Positions 35,410 to 45,604 of a stretch of 64,000 bases of DNA are shown here, one piece after another. The position numbers and the translations under genes were made by a program. Position 1 is the stretch's first letter. Each line of letters begins with the position of its first letter. Below the pieces are notes generated by a model. It was not told the origin of the DNA and made no database searches. It saw only the letters and a program-made list of their open reading frames with translations. This stretch comes from Onthophagus taurus (Eukaryota > Arthropoda > Insecta > Coleoptera > Scarabaeidae), in the NCBI RefSeq assembly GCF_036711975.1, contig NC_091976.1, positions 20,708,001-20,772,000 on the forward strand, given 5' to 3'.

Positions 35410-37340
35410 TACCGTTCAGGCTGTACAATGATATCGAGCATTAATCACTGGTAGTGATCCCGTCAAATCAGACGACATTGGTAGCACAATATCAATGATT
35501 ATAGTATCTTTCGCAGCCCATTGTTCTTTCTCTATATGCAAATGCAAAGGAGATAAGCCAAGCAGAACATCAATTGCTAGAGTTGGCATTGTGCTTATCG
35601 CGCAGCTATTATAACTGAAGTCGGGCTTTCCTATACCAGGTTAGACCATCATAGGTCTAACCAGAATCACATAAAGCCAGTACATATAACCTTTCAGGGG
35701 TGAGACCCCATTTTTTTCCACAAAGATGTAAAGGCTGTAACAAAAATTTTAAATTTTGATTGTTGTGAAGAACAAACTTCTTGATTACTCAAGTTGATAA
35801 TATGGTACATCTCCATGAAATGGTGCCTTTCGGAATAAGCAGACTCACTCCTCTCTGACTGTATCATTAACAATGATGTAGGTTAGTCTCGATGTTTGCA
35901 AATGTTGTTTGGAATTTCAAGTTGAAAGTTGGTACGGCTGTTATTGTAGCCTTAAAATCTACTTTATATGTCATAAATCAAAGTTACTGCAAAATTCCTT
36001 GGGAATGATAAAAAACACTATATATTTAAACCAATAAGTATTGGCTCAAAATAATTTGAAAGACAAATTTTTTAATTACACAAGAATTGCACATCCACAA
36101 TTGCAATGAGTTTTAATGAGAAGTAAAAATAAATCATAGGTTGCCTGTATTTATTGGCTTGGTATTGTTGTTACGGAATAGTTTTTAACACTAATTAATA
36201 TCAATATCATAACTAACATAGACTAATATCTGTTTGTTTGAACGACGATTTTTAATTACACAAATATCGCACTGCTCAAATTGCAAATTTTAATGAGAAG
36301 TAAATAGAAATCATAGTTAAACCTAATAACAATTTTAACAATAAACGTGAATAACAAATAACTTATCTTATCTGCCTTATAATTTCAGTAATTGGAACTT
36401 ACACTGAAAAAAAAACAGAAATTCTACTACAGCACACCTCGTCTTGATTAGATGACCCTTGATGAAGACATCTAAGAAAAGCACTATTATCGGAAGCTGA
36501 AAGCGTTAAATTTGGCTTTTGTCTTGCTCAATCAATCTTGCTTTTGCACATTTTGGTTGTTTCTTAAGATTTTGTCTTATAATTACTTATCTCGTATTTG
36601 CTACACTTCAAATCTGTTTTGCCATAATGTTATGATGCTATTTTAAGAAAAAAGTCAAAGTTATGTTAGCGAATATAAAAATGTTACGAAACAAAAGTCT
36701 TTCGTCTTTCAGCGGAAGATAACTTAATCTAATTACATAACAATTCATGGTTGGAAACGTTATTGTTTGGCACTTAGCTTTATCACAGTTGTCCAAGCAG
36801 TTGACAAATGTTTTAGGAGCGGTGAGCTGATAGGAAATAATGAGAATATGTAGGATAGTGTTTTACAAGGCAAAGGTCTTCACCCATATCATCTCCGAAG
36901 ACTACACAACCTCTGACATCATAGAATATATGATGACAACTGTGGCAAAATGTAAAGGTAAAAAAGACACCTATCCAATTTGTGATCATGAAGATTATGA
37001 TGTTACAGCAAAAAATGTTTACATTCATTTAGTTCCGAGTTTCGTACATTATCTTATGAATGTCAAAGGAATTACTTAATAAACTACATTACTCTGGTAA
37101 ATATATAAATGGGAAAATACAAGAAACATAAAAAAGCGAGTGAGAGACAAATGTCGACTCTAAAAAAGTTTACCTTGAAAATATTTACCTTTCAAGTTTG
37201 AAACAAACCTTTAGAAAATTCCACACCCATAAATTGGACAAAAAATTATATTATTTGTACCGTTATGATTATTAACATTAATTTCATGAATAATTATTTA
37301 AACAGGAAATCATAAAAAACACAAATAAAATTTCTTTCAA
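35410..37340. other. Intergenic with a direct repeat
   Basis: No host gene recognised. A 79-codon frame at 36,840-37,079 (+) and its antisense partner have no motif. A direct repeat is annotated separately. Confidence 0.4.
36069..36317. repeat. Direct repeat, two copies of about 70 bp
   Basis: TTTTTAATTACACAA followed by a variable stretch, TTTTAATGAGAAGTAAA and AATCATAG occurs at 36,069-36,138 and again at 36,249-36,317, 180 bases apart. Function unknown. Confidence 0.6.
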
Positions 37341-37391
37341 TTAAAATTTATTTTTAAATAAAATATAAAAAAACTAAAAACCCTTATTTAT

Positions 37392-38370
37392 TTAATGATG
37401 AACTACGTGTCCATATTGGTGAAAAGATCCAAACCCATGGTTATCGAATCCGTGGTGATCAATACCATGAAATCCTTTAAATCCAAATCCGTCAAACCTT
37501 GAATCTCCATTAATTAAAATGGGAACAGGTTTTTTTACAATAACTGGTTCCTGAATATGAACAGGAACCGGATGTGGCACATGTACAGGATAAGGCGTTT
37601 GAATTGGAACGGGTACTTTAATTGGAACAGGTACTTTATATGGTATATTAATATGAATCGGGACAGTTTTTTCAACTTTATAAGGAATTGGTTTATCAAT
37701 ATGTACAGGATATGGTTGCGGTACATGAACCGGATAAGGTTGATCAACTTTTATTGGTACTGGTACTTGAATTGGAACAGGAACGGGATGATCTATAGGT
37801 ACAGGAACTGAGTAAGGTGTTGGGATGCGTATTGTGTTATGAGCACCATGAAGATTACCAAAGTTTGTGTGAACATCAATGTTATGATTAAGTTTATGGT
37901 TTAAAATTGAATTGAAATGATCGTCAAAGTTATTATTATTGATATGATGGTGAGTATTGAAGTGATGGTTATTAAAATGATTATTCAAATTGTTAAGGTG
38001 ATGATTAAAATTGTCAATGTGATTATTGAATTGGGAACTTCCAAAATGATCCATAAAATTATGACCATAACGATGGTCTTTAGCGTAATGAAGATGGTCT
38101 CCGTGTAAATTTCCAAAATGTTGAACTGAATGACCTTGCATGCCAAATCCTTGATGTTGGTTAAAATTAGATAAATGCCCTGTTCCATATGCACCATATG
38201 TTCCATAAGTGGGGTAAGAAGTTACATAATTCTTGCTGTTATGATGATTAACAATAATTCCATGAGTAATTGGAAGTAATAGTAATAATATAACCTGAAC
38301 CAATTATATTTTATTATCTCAACTCAAAATAAAATTAATATGAACTTACAAAGTTTTTGGATGATTTCAT
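37392..38370 (-). CDS. His/Asn-rich Pro-Val secreted protein (Vajk-like), copy 7
   Basis: Exons are 38,350-38,370 (MKSSKNF, seven codons, longer than in the paralogs) and 37,392-38,294, with a 55-base GT-AG intron, giving 307 residues. MKSSKNFVILLLLLPITHG is the signal peptide. There is no K-R-G site. In place of a glycine arm, residues of about 20-165 are rich in His, Asn and Phe (HFNNHHFNTHHHINNNNF, DHFGSSQFNNHIDNFNHHL). The Pro-Val core (about 170-270; SVPVPIDHPVPVPIQVPVP, DQPYPVHVPQPYPVHIDK, IVKKPVPI) is clearly homologous to the other copies. The tail is His/Gly/Phe-rich. Many histidines could bind metal ions or take part in catechol-histidine cross-links in cuticle; this is inference. 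A poly(A) signal lies at 37,347-37,352. Confidence 0.83.
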
Positions 38371-38404
38371 TTTTGATGTACCCAAACAAGATTACAACTT
38401 AAAA

Positions 38405-38440
38405 CTGAATCAAATCTATTCACGAACCTCGTTTTATATA
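38405..38440 (-). promoter_or_regulatory. Core promoter of copy 7
   Basis: TATATAAAA at 38,432-38,440 with TTCAGTTTT about 34 bases downstream. Start codon 35 bases beyond. Confidence 0.65.
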
Positions 38441-38444
38441 AACT

Positions 38445-39120
38445 TACATATACATTTCATAACAAAACACAAAGATTCTTGCACCAATCGAGTAAACAGA
38501 AAAAAAATAATAATGCATCTCATCTCATCTAAAGTAATCCATTGTGTGCAAAATGTTTTTGTATCGAACGAAATCGCATGTGTGGGAAGTATCGACTTTG
38601 AAGTTCACACTGCCATTTCAACCACACGAACAAAAGCTTCAATCGAAGTGCACTTTTGTTCAATAACTAAACCATGTAATATTTTTGTTTTGTTTTTACA
38701 GAATTAGTGCAACTTAGATAATTTATTATGTGAGGGGTATTGTTCTTCAATGCTTTTATTTTTTTTTGTTTAAAGTAAGAGTTGTGTTTAAATAATTTTT
38801 AACGTAAGTTATTGTATGAAATTAAAAGGTAACTAATAATTAATGAATTTATAAGAAATCTTTTTTTTTAAACTAGATTAGTTATTGAAATCGAGGCCAA
38901 GGAAGTGACGGTTACAGTCAAAGCGTGAACGTTACGAAAATTACGTTTTAGATCGTTGTGGACGCATTTTTTAATGCAATTTATGTTTGTACTGCAATTT
39001 TCTTCACCCGATAATTATAAGCTGGCACGATTTTGAATATGTAATGAAATGTGTTAGCGTATGTTTATCTCTTGCATTACACTGAAGAGATTGATGAATA
39101 AAAAGATATGTATAAATGAA
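38445..39120. other. Intergenic, nothing recognised
   Basis: Short spacer between copies 7 and 8. No supported gene. Confidence 0.4.
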
Positions 39121-39130
39121 GTAATCTATT

Positions 39131-39136
39131 TTTATT
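39131..39136 (-). terminator. Poly(A) signal AATAAA
   Basis: TTTATT on + about 130 bases downstream of the copy 8 stop codon. Confidence 0.45.
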
Positions 39137-39263
39137 ATGTACACTTTTTATAATAACCAAATATCACAATTCAATTTAATCCAAATGATCTTAATCTACA
39201 AACGAAGAAAAGATAAAAATAAAGGGAAAGAATTTTTTAGAGACAGTCTTCTTGTAAATTTTC

Positions 39264-40235
39264 TTAATGATGACCTCCATATCCGCCACCTCCACCACCT
39301 CCTCCACTACTGAATCCACCACCACCACCTCCACTGCTGAATCCACCACCTCCTCCTCCACTGCTGAATCCACCACCTCCTCCACTACTAAATCCACCAC
39401 CTCCTCCGCTACTGAATCCACCACCTCCACCACTTCCTCCAAATCCTCCATTTCCACCACCACCACCTCCTCCTTTAATAAAAACTGGTACCGGTTTTTT
39501 CACATAAATATTTTCGGGAATTTTAACAGGAATAGGCTTTGTAACATGAACAGGATAAGGCTTTGGAACAGGAATGGGCACTTGCACTGGAATTGGTACT
39601 TTAACAGGAACTGTAACATGAACAGGAATTGTCTTTTCAACTTTGTAAGGAACGGGTTTGTCAATTTTAACAGGATATGGTTTGGGAATCGGAACTGGGT
39701 AAGGTTTATCCACTTTTATGGTAACCGGAACTTTAACTGGATAAGGAACTTTCTGTTCAACCGGAACTGGGACGTTATAAGGTTGAGGAATTTGAATTTG
39801 ACGAGTTAAAGTGATGTGGGTGATATCTCCACCTCCTCCACCACCACCTCCACCTCCTCCTCCTCCTCCTCCCCCGCCTCCAAATCCTCCACCACCTCCA
39901 AATCCACCGCCGCCACCAAATCCACCTCCACCACCGCCTCCAAATCCACCTCCACCTCCAAATCCATTTCCATCCCCTCCAAATCCACCTCCTCCACCGC
40001 CATGACCTCCAAATCCTCCACCTCCACTTAAATCACCTCCACCACCACCTCCATAATCGCCTCCTCCTCCACCACCACCACCCCCACTAGATTCAAATCC
40101 ACGTTTGATTCTAGTGATGTTCTTGGAATATGTAAAATTAGTGTAGATAGCGATTAAAAAGAAAGAAACCTAAAAAAAATGTTTTAAATCGTTTTAATCT
40201 CACTTATAGGTTACTTGATTTACCCAAAGATACAT
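39264..40235 (-). CDS. Gly-rich/Pro-Val cuticle-type protein (Vajk-like), copy 8
   Basis: Exons are 40,224-40,235 (MYLW) and 39,264-40,169, with a 54-base GT-AG intron, giving 305 residues. The second exon has no ATG before the core, so the N-terminal half is easy to miss, but it is open throughout. MYLWVSFFLIAIYTNFTYS is the signal peptide and ITRIKRG (KR at 26-27) the dibasic site. The first arm is almost pure glycine with GGGGFGG units. The link DITHITLTRQIQIP leads to the core (EQKVPYPVKVPVTIKVDK, PYPVPIPKPYPVKIDKPVP, YVKKPVPVFIK), and the tail is a (GGGGGFSSG)n repeat ending GGYGGHH. A secreted cuticle role is inferred. Confidence 0.83.
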
Positions 40236-40258
40236 CTTGAATAATATTTAAGATGAAA

Positions 40259-40292
40259 CTGTATCGATCTTTGAAAATATTTCGTATTTATA
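40259..40292 (-). promoter_or_regulatory. Core promoter of copy 8
   Basis: TATAAATA at 40,285-40,292 and ATACAGTTTCATC about 32 bases downstream, very like the start region of copy 9 (TCACAGTTCATC). Confidence 0.65.
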
Positions 40293-40299
40293 CATTCGT

Positions 40300-42915
40300 T
40301 TTAAATCGACTTTCTATCTTTAAAGAATACAATTGTTACGCAAATCCAAAGAGGTGACAAATGTTGACAATAGGCAATAAGAAGCACGTCGATTTTAGTT
40401 CAAAAAATGTAGACGAATAGTAATTAGAATAGCTGTTAGAATAACTATTGCCTGTCATCTATTTAGCTTCCACAATTTCTTCAAACGTGTTTGAATAGGG
40501 ATTGAATTAAAGAGAAATGTAAGTTGTTAATCAACATAAACGAGTTACTAAAGGCATCAAATTTAATTGTGTGGTAATTTATTTTAGCTCTCGTTAAATT
40601 AAGCTCGGAGCGTATTCTGACATTATCCATCAGAAGAGATTTTAACAAAACAGGAATTTTGTAAAACAATAACCGTAAAGTTGAATTTTGTTAGATATGC
40701 TTCTAGCGTTATTACAACATGGAATCGATCGAATGTTTTGATATCAATCTCGAGTGAGTTTCTTTACCAATTAGACCACATTTCCTTCTTATTGTTAAAC
40801 AATCTCTTATATGAAATTTAAATATTTTAATAACCAGGATGCACAATTTCTTAATTTTTAACACGGTTATGCTCCAAAGGAACATCATGATTAAGTTGTC
40901 GATATCGAAGTAATTTTCATATTTTAATTTGTTAAGAAAGCAGTGAAGCGTTAAAAATTATTTTAATAACGAATAGAATTTGTAGTTCCATCTAGTGAAA
41001 ATTCTTAGTAACTGAGTTTATGAGTTTTAAATTTGTGAAAGTTACCTGGAGCTGAAGATTGAATTCTTCGCGGTTTAAGTAAAGATAAAGTTGGGTTAAT
41101 CGTAGAAAGATGGCGTGAAAATAGTAAAATAATTAAATTTAAAGAATTTTATAGAAGAAATTTAACGAAAAATGTATGCGAGAAGAAATATCGGCAAAAT
41201 GTTTCAAAATCATTGTTGTTCAGGTGTCAATACTCTACTAAGATAAAGAAATCACTTTGATTTTATGACGTAGTGTCTCAAGATTATTTGAATGATTTAC
41301 ATAAAATCAGAAATATTTTGAAACGCTGAGCAGGACGGTGCAAGTTGCATTTTACTCCCTCATAATCTTGTCCATTAATATATCAAAATCAACATGCTGT
41401 ATATTGTGAAGAAGCTTATTCACTTTTCCAGTTCTCAAGTTGTATCTCATACCTTACTCTTTTCTGATGCTGCTTCACAAAGTTTGTTTGAAAGACACTA
41501 TTGATATATTTTGGTACTTTGCTTGTTGACTCACTCTACAACATGGTACCAATTAATTTTGCCGCAATTCAGCTGTAATCGTGAAAATCTTCGTTCTCTA
41601 CTGTAGAAGTAAGCGACATTCACAAGATTACTGTACCCTTGCTTATTACTGACCATTAGCTCAGTTGTGAGAGATTCATAACATGGTAAAATGCAACAAA
41701 CATAACCAGTATTTGAGTCAGCTTTCAGTCACTTTTTATTATAGTCGACTCGTCCACACATATTTGCTTGCCCGGTATAAAATAATACAAGAATTTTAAA
41801 TTTGTATGATCTAAAAGGTAAGAATGGTTATCAAATAAAACATCCAGAATTTTTGACTGAACCTAAATATAAATGTTTCTGGATAGATTGGAATATAACG
41901 GAAATTGCTCATAAACCAATATTCAATTTTTCAAATTACAAATTGACCAAAGGCTTTGTGCCCATATTGATTACAACTGCAATAAATACCCAGAATTCTG
42001 AATTCTCCACGTACGATTAGGTAAATACACCGGTTTTGTGGCATACCAGCTGAGGTTGTTAGGTTGCTTAATCTGATATATTATGCAGTCCATACTTGTT
42101 ATGGGAACGCCATTACTATGCGTTGAATGTCTAAATGCTTCCATAACGATATCTACAGGTTATGACATGCAGAAAGAGTTCTCATAATTTATCTTGCGTG
42201 ACTGCAAGCCCCTTCAGAATCCTAGAGGCATCATATTTGAAGGTAGTAGATCTACTAAAGAGTAAATAGAACCTGTCCAATCATTTTTCTTGCACACCAA
42301 CTTATATATCATCAATTTATATTAATACATAAAAAATAGCTGCTTTTTGATCTTAAATTTACTAAAATATTTGAAATCATAAACCTTCCTAGTTTTGATA
42401 AGAGAAATTTAAATGAAATGAATTGAAATTTGGTCAGCTTTCTACAATAAAAAAAATAATAAAAACAGTTTTCTAGGCAAATTATTTAAAAATATAGGAC
42501 ATTTTCATAAAGAGGACCCCAACCTAACCTAACAAATTTAGGTATCCAGATAATGTCTAAGTTGCAGATTATTATTTTATATATAACAAAATAATTAATA
42601 GGTTCTTGTTTAATAGTTATAATCAGAAATGGGAAACTGTAAAATACAGATCATGAGGATCACAGGCTTAAGCCTACGTGAGAAGCGTAAGTGGTCAGAT
42701 GGACAAGGTCGAGGAGAAGATACCAGATGACTTCCAAGAAAACTGCATAAACGCTGGCACGAGAGTTGTACGTCGTCATCACAAGGTAACAACCCATAGG
42801 AACGGAATTGGGAAAAGAAAAGAGTAGAGAGAGTCCCTAAAGTAAAAAGAATAAGTTTTTTTTGTTTTCTTAGTATAAATCTATTTAATTATTAAAACGC
42901 AAAAATTCTTATAAA
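40300..42915. other. Intergenic, nothing recognised
   Basis: Spacer between copies 8 and 9. A 72-codon frame at 41,802-42,020 (+) has no motif or signal peptide. No supported repeat. Confidence 0.4.
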
Positions 42916-42923
42916 AATACGTC

Positions 42924-42929
42924 TTTATT
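42924..42929 (-). terminator. Poly(A) signal AATAAA
   Basis: TTTATT on + about 155 bases downstream of the copy 9 stop codon. Confidence 0.45.
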
Positions 42930-43083
42930 TGAATAATACGATATGTTACAAATATTATCTATAAAAAAAAATAATACAAAAACACTCCATTTCAGACTAG
43001 TTCTTTTTTTCTATTTTTGAATCATTCAAAATCAATCCAATAGCCGTTCCAAATTCATCGTCTCAATCACAGTTTGTACTTCT

Positions 43084-44115
43084 TTACCATCCCTTTCCAT
43101 AGCCACCATACGAACCACCATATGAGCCACCATAACTTCCATAAGAACCATGGCTTTCAAGTCCTCCGAAAGAGGCTCCATGTCCGAAAGAAGATCCGAT
43201 TGATCCAAGAGACAAACCATGACCGCCTCCTAGATAACCACCAGCGCTGATTCCGCCTGAAAATCCACCATAATGTCCTCCACCGACTACGACTGGTACT
43301 GGTTTTTTGATAAGAATTGGTTCATGGACTGGAACTGGAATTGGTTTGTGTACTGGAACAGGCACTGGATGTGGCACAGCTACTGGGTAGGGTTGTGGTA
43401 CTGCAACCTTTACTGGTACACTAACTGGAACTGGTACTGGCTTCTCAACTGGTACCGGAATATTTTTAACTACTGGAACTGGGTATGGTTTTGGAACATG
43501 AACAGGATAAGGACGATCTACTGGTACTGGCACTGCATGAGGTACTGGTACTGGAACATTTCTTGTTACTGTAACTGGGTAAGGTTGAGGAATTGGGATT
43601 CCAACTCTATTGGTAACTGTATGATGGGTATGAACAGATGTTCCCAAATTCACAGCTTGGCCAATAGCTCCTCCTCCAATTCCGCCTCCTCCAATACCAC
43701 CTCCTCCAATACCACCTCCTCCAATTCCAACACCACCAAATCCTCCTCCAATTCCTCCTCCATATCCTCCTCCATATCCTCCTCCGTATCCTCCCAATCC
43801 TCCAGAAGAGATAACATCGGCTCCTCCCAAACCAATGCCACCATGACCAAGCCCTAACGATGAACTTCCTAAACTAATTGCTCCACCATGTCCTCCTCCA
43901 TAACCACCATAACTACCGCCTCCAAGAGCAATACCTTCTCCAAAGACACCACGTTTCGCAGTTTTCTTCACGGTATTCTCAGCAAGGACTGCTGTAGCTA
44001 AAAGTAATATGGCAATCTGCAAACACAATAATAGAATATTAATATGTTGTTTGTAAATTCTTAAAATATTTATCAAGGACGAAAAGAAGACACATTTTCT
44101 TACCGTCGACTTCAT
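43084..44115 (-). CDS. Gly-rich/Pro-Val cuticle-type protein (Vajk-like), copy 9
   Basis: Exons are 44,104-44,115 (MKST) and 43,084-44,016, giving 314 residues. The 87-base GT-AG intron is a multiple of three and has no stop, so the whole span 43,084-44,115 also reads as one frame. The spliced form gives a proper signal peptide MKSTIAILLLATAVLA and matches the paralogs; the unspliced form would put 29 extra residues into it. The K-R-G site is at residues 25-27 (KKTAKRG). A Gly/Ile arm (GGIGGGGIGGG) follows, then TSVHTHHTVTNRVGIPIP, a core with NVPVPVPHAVPVPVDRPYPV and IKKPVPVVV, and a Gly/Ser/Tyr tail ending YGGYGKGW. It is the most diverged link region among the Gly-rich copies. Confidence 0.84.
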   Translation of the reverse strand: MKSTVRKCVFFSSLINILRIYKQHINILLLCLQIAILLLATAVLAENTVKKTAKRGVFGEGIALGGGSYGGYGGGHGGAISLGSSSLGLGHGGIGLGGADVISSGGLGGYGGGYGGGYGGGIGGGFGGVGIGGGGIGGGGIGGGGIGGGAIGQAVNLGTSVHTHHTVTNRVGIPIPQPYPVTVTRNVPVPVPHAVPVPVDRPYPVHVPKPYPVPVVKNIPVPVEKPVPVPVSVPVKVAVPQPYPVAVPHPVPVPVHKPIPVPVHEPILIKKPVPVVVGGGHYGGFSGGISAGGYLGGGHGLSLGSIGSSFGHGASFGGLESHGSYGSYGGSYGGSYGGYGKGW

Positions 44116-44158
44116 ACTGCTTTAAGAGTAGATCTTTGTAAAACACGAAGCAGATGAA

Positions 44159-44194
44159 CTGTGATACCCGAAGTGTTCGAAATCGGCTTTTATA
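44159..44194 (-). promoter_or_regulatory. Core promoter of copy 9
   Basis: TATAAAAG at 44,187-44,194 and CACAGTTCATC about 34 bases downstream. Confidence 0.65.
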
Positions 44195-44199
44195 CGTCC

Positions 44200-45600
44200 T
44201 CCGAAACCCCATATCGCCCTCTGTCCGACACAAAAAGAGGGGACACCCAACAGACCTCTGGATCTCCGCGCAACAGAGAAACTCCTTTCTACGAGACATC
44301 GTTGGTCTCCACCTGGTCAAGCTCCTCGCCTGAAAGATGATCCACTTTCGGACGAAGCCACTTCAGTTGCGCAATACAAGAACCGAAAATTCAAGTGAAA
44401 AAGAAATGGGAGGTCGCCATGTAATAATTAATCTACCTGGCAGAGGAAGAAAGATATAAAAAAAGAAAAAGAAGAAAGTGGGTTTTTATTATTTATTTTT
44501 TTTGTAAGCGGCATTTTAAAGGAGCGATTTTATAACAAACCAGACAATGGCGAAATCTTCACGACATTTGGCACGTGTTTGTTTCTACATTTCTTGTCTT
44601 CTCAGATAGCAGGTGGTTATTGTTTAAAAATTTTACGTCTCTTTTCGTGTTACAGAATATATGTACAATGGGGGTTCATTGTATGAAAACATTTTGAGTA
44701 ACCCGTTTTCTAAAGTGAAAATGTACAATGAAAAGTCTATCTTGTTTTATAGTTTTTTGAGTCCTTGGGTAATTCTCTTTTTTTTTTGAATATCTAATTT
44801 AGAAAAGATCGAGAGTGTTACACATCATTCCGTTGTGCAATAGACGAGGCTGGGCCTTAAAATAGGAAACTGAACGGGTTATATAACGTTATAGACGAGT
44901 GGCAAAACAGTTCAGGTTAAGGCGTAGTACGCGGTAATAGCCGCGTAAACTGTCTGAGGAACGCAGGCGCTGAAAACTGAAATGGAATATATCTTGTTGC
45001 ATTGCAAATCGGTTGCAAACGATCGTCTAAAGTTGGTTTCGCATACCAAATTTAACTTTACAAGCAAAAAAAAAAGAAAAACCAGAACACAAAAAAAGCA
45101 ACGTTTTAAACTAGCCTCGTTTATTGTATAATTTTTGTAATCTGTTCTGTATAAAGTTAACCCAACGATTTAATTTTCTTTTTTTGCTTCGTCAACATTC
45201 ATTGCGTAAGGAAACATATAGGTAGAGAGCTTTTGCGATCTAAATCAAAGTGTCGCAATGATAACGTTTTAACGTCCGATTTGTTCTCTTGCACAATAAC
45301 ACCATGTGAGAGGGGGATTAAAAAATAAGGAAAAGAAAGTTCTTTTTGGGAGACGAATTTGTGTAGGTAAGGCCAGGGATCGTGATATATCAACTGTTAT
45401 GGACTCGTCGTCATTTACATGCAAAATCCATTTCGTTGTAAATCAAGGAAAAGCTCGTTTTTTATCATATTTAAATTTCGATGTGTTGTATAAGGTTTAT
45501 ACTTTGCTATTCATATTATTAGGAGCCATAAAAAAAGAAGATAAAGATTTATGTAAAAAGGATAGGAAATTTTTTAGTTTTAAAACCAGGTGTTTTTATA
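44200..45600. other. Intergenic, nothing recognised
   Basis: Upstream region of copy 9. A 99-codon frame at 45,306-45,605 (+) is lysine-rich with no motif and is judged fortuitous. Confidence 0.4.
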
Positions 45601-45604
45601 AATA

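Noticed and set aside
36840-37079. 79-codon + strand frame
   Set aside because: No motif and an equally long frame on the opposite strand; no promoter or splice support.
44017-44115. Reading copy 9 as a single-exon protein of 343 residues
   Set aside because: The extra 29 residues fall in the middle of the signal peptide, and exact GT and AG sites sit at the paralog positions.
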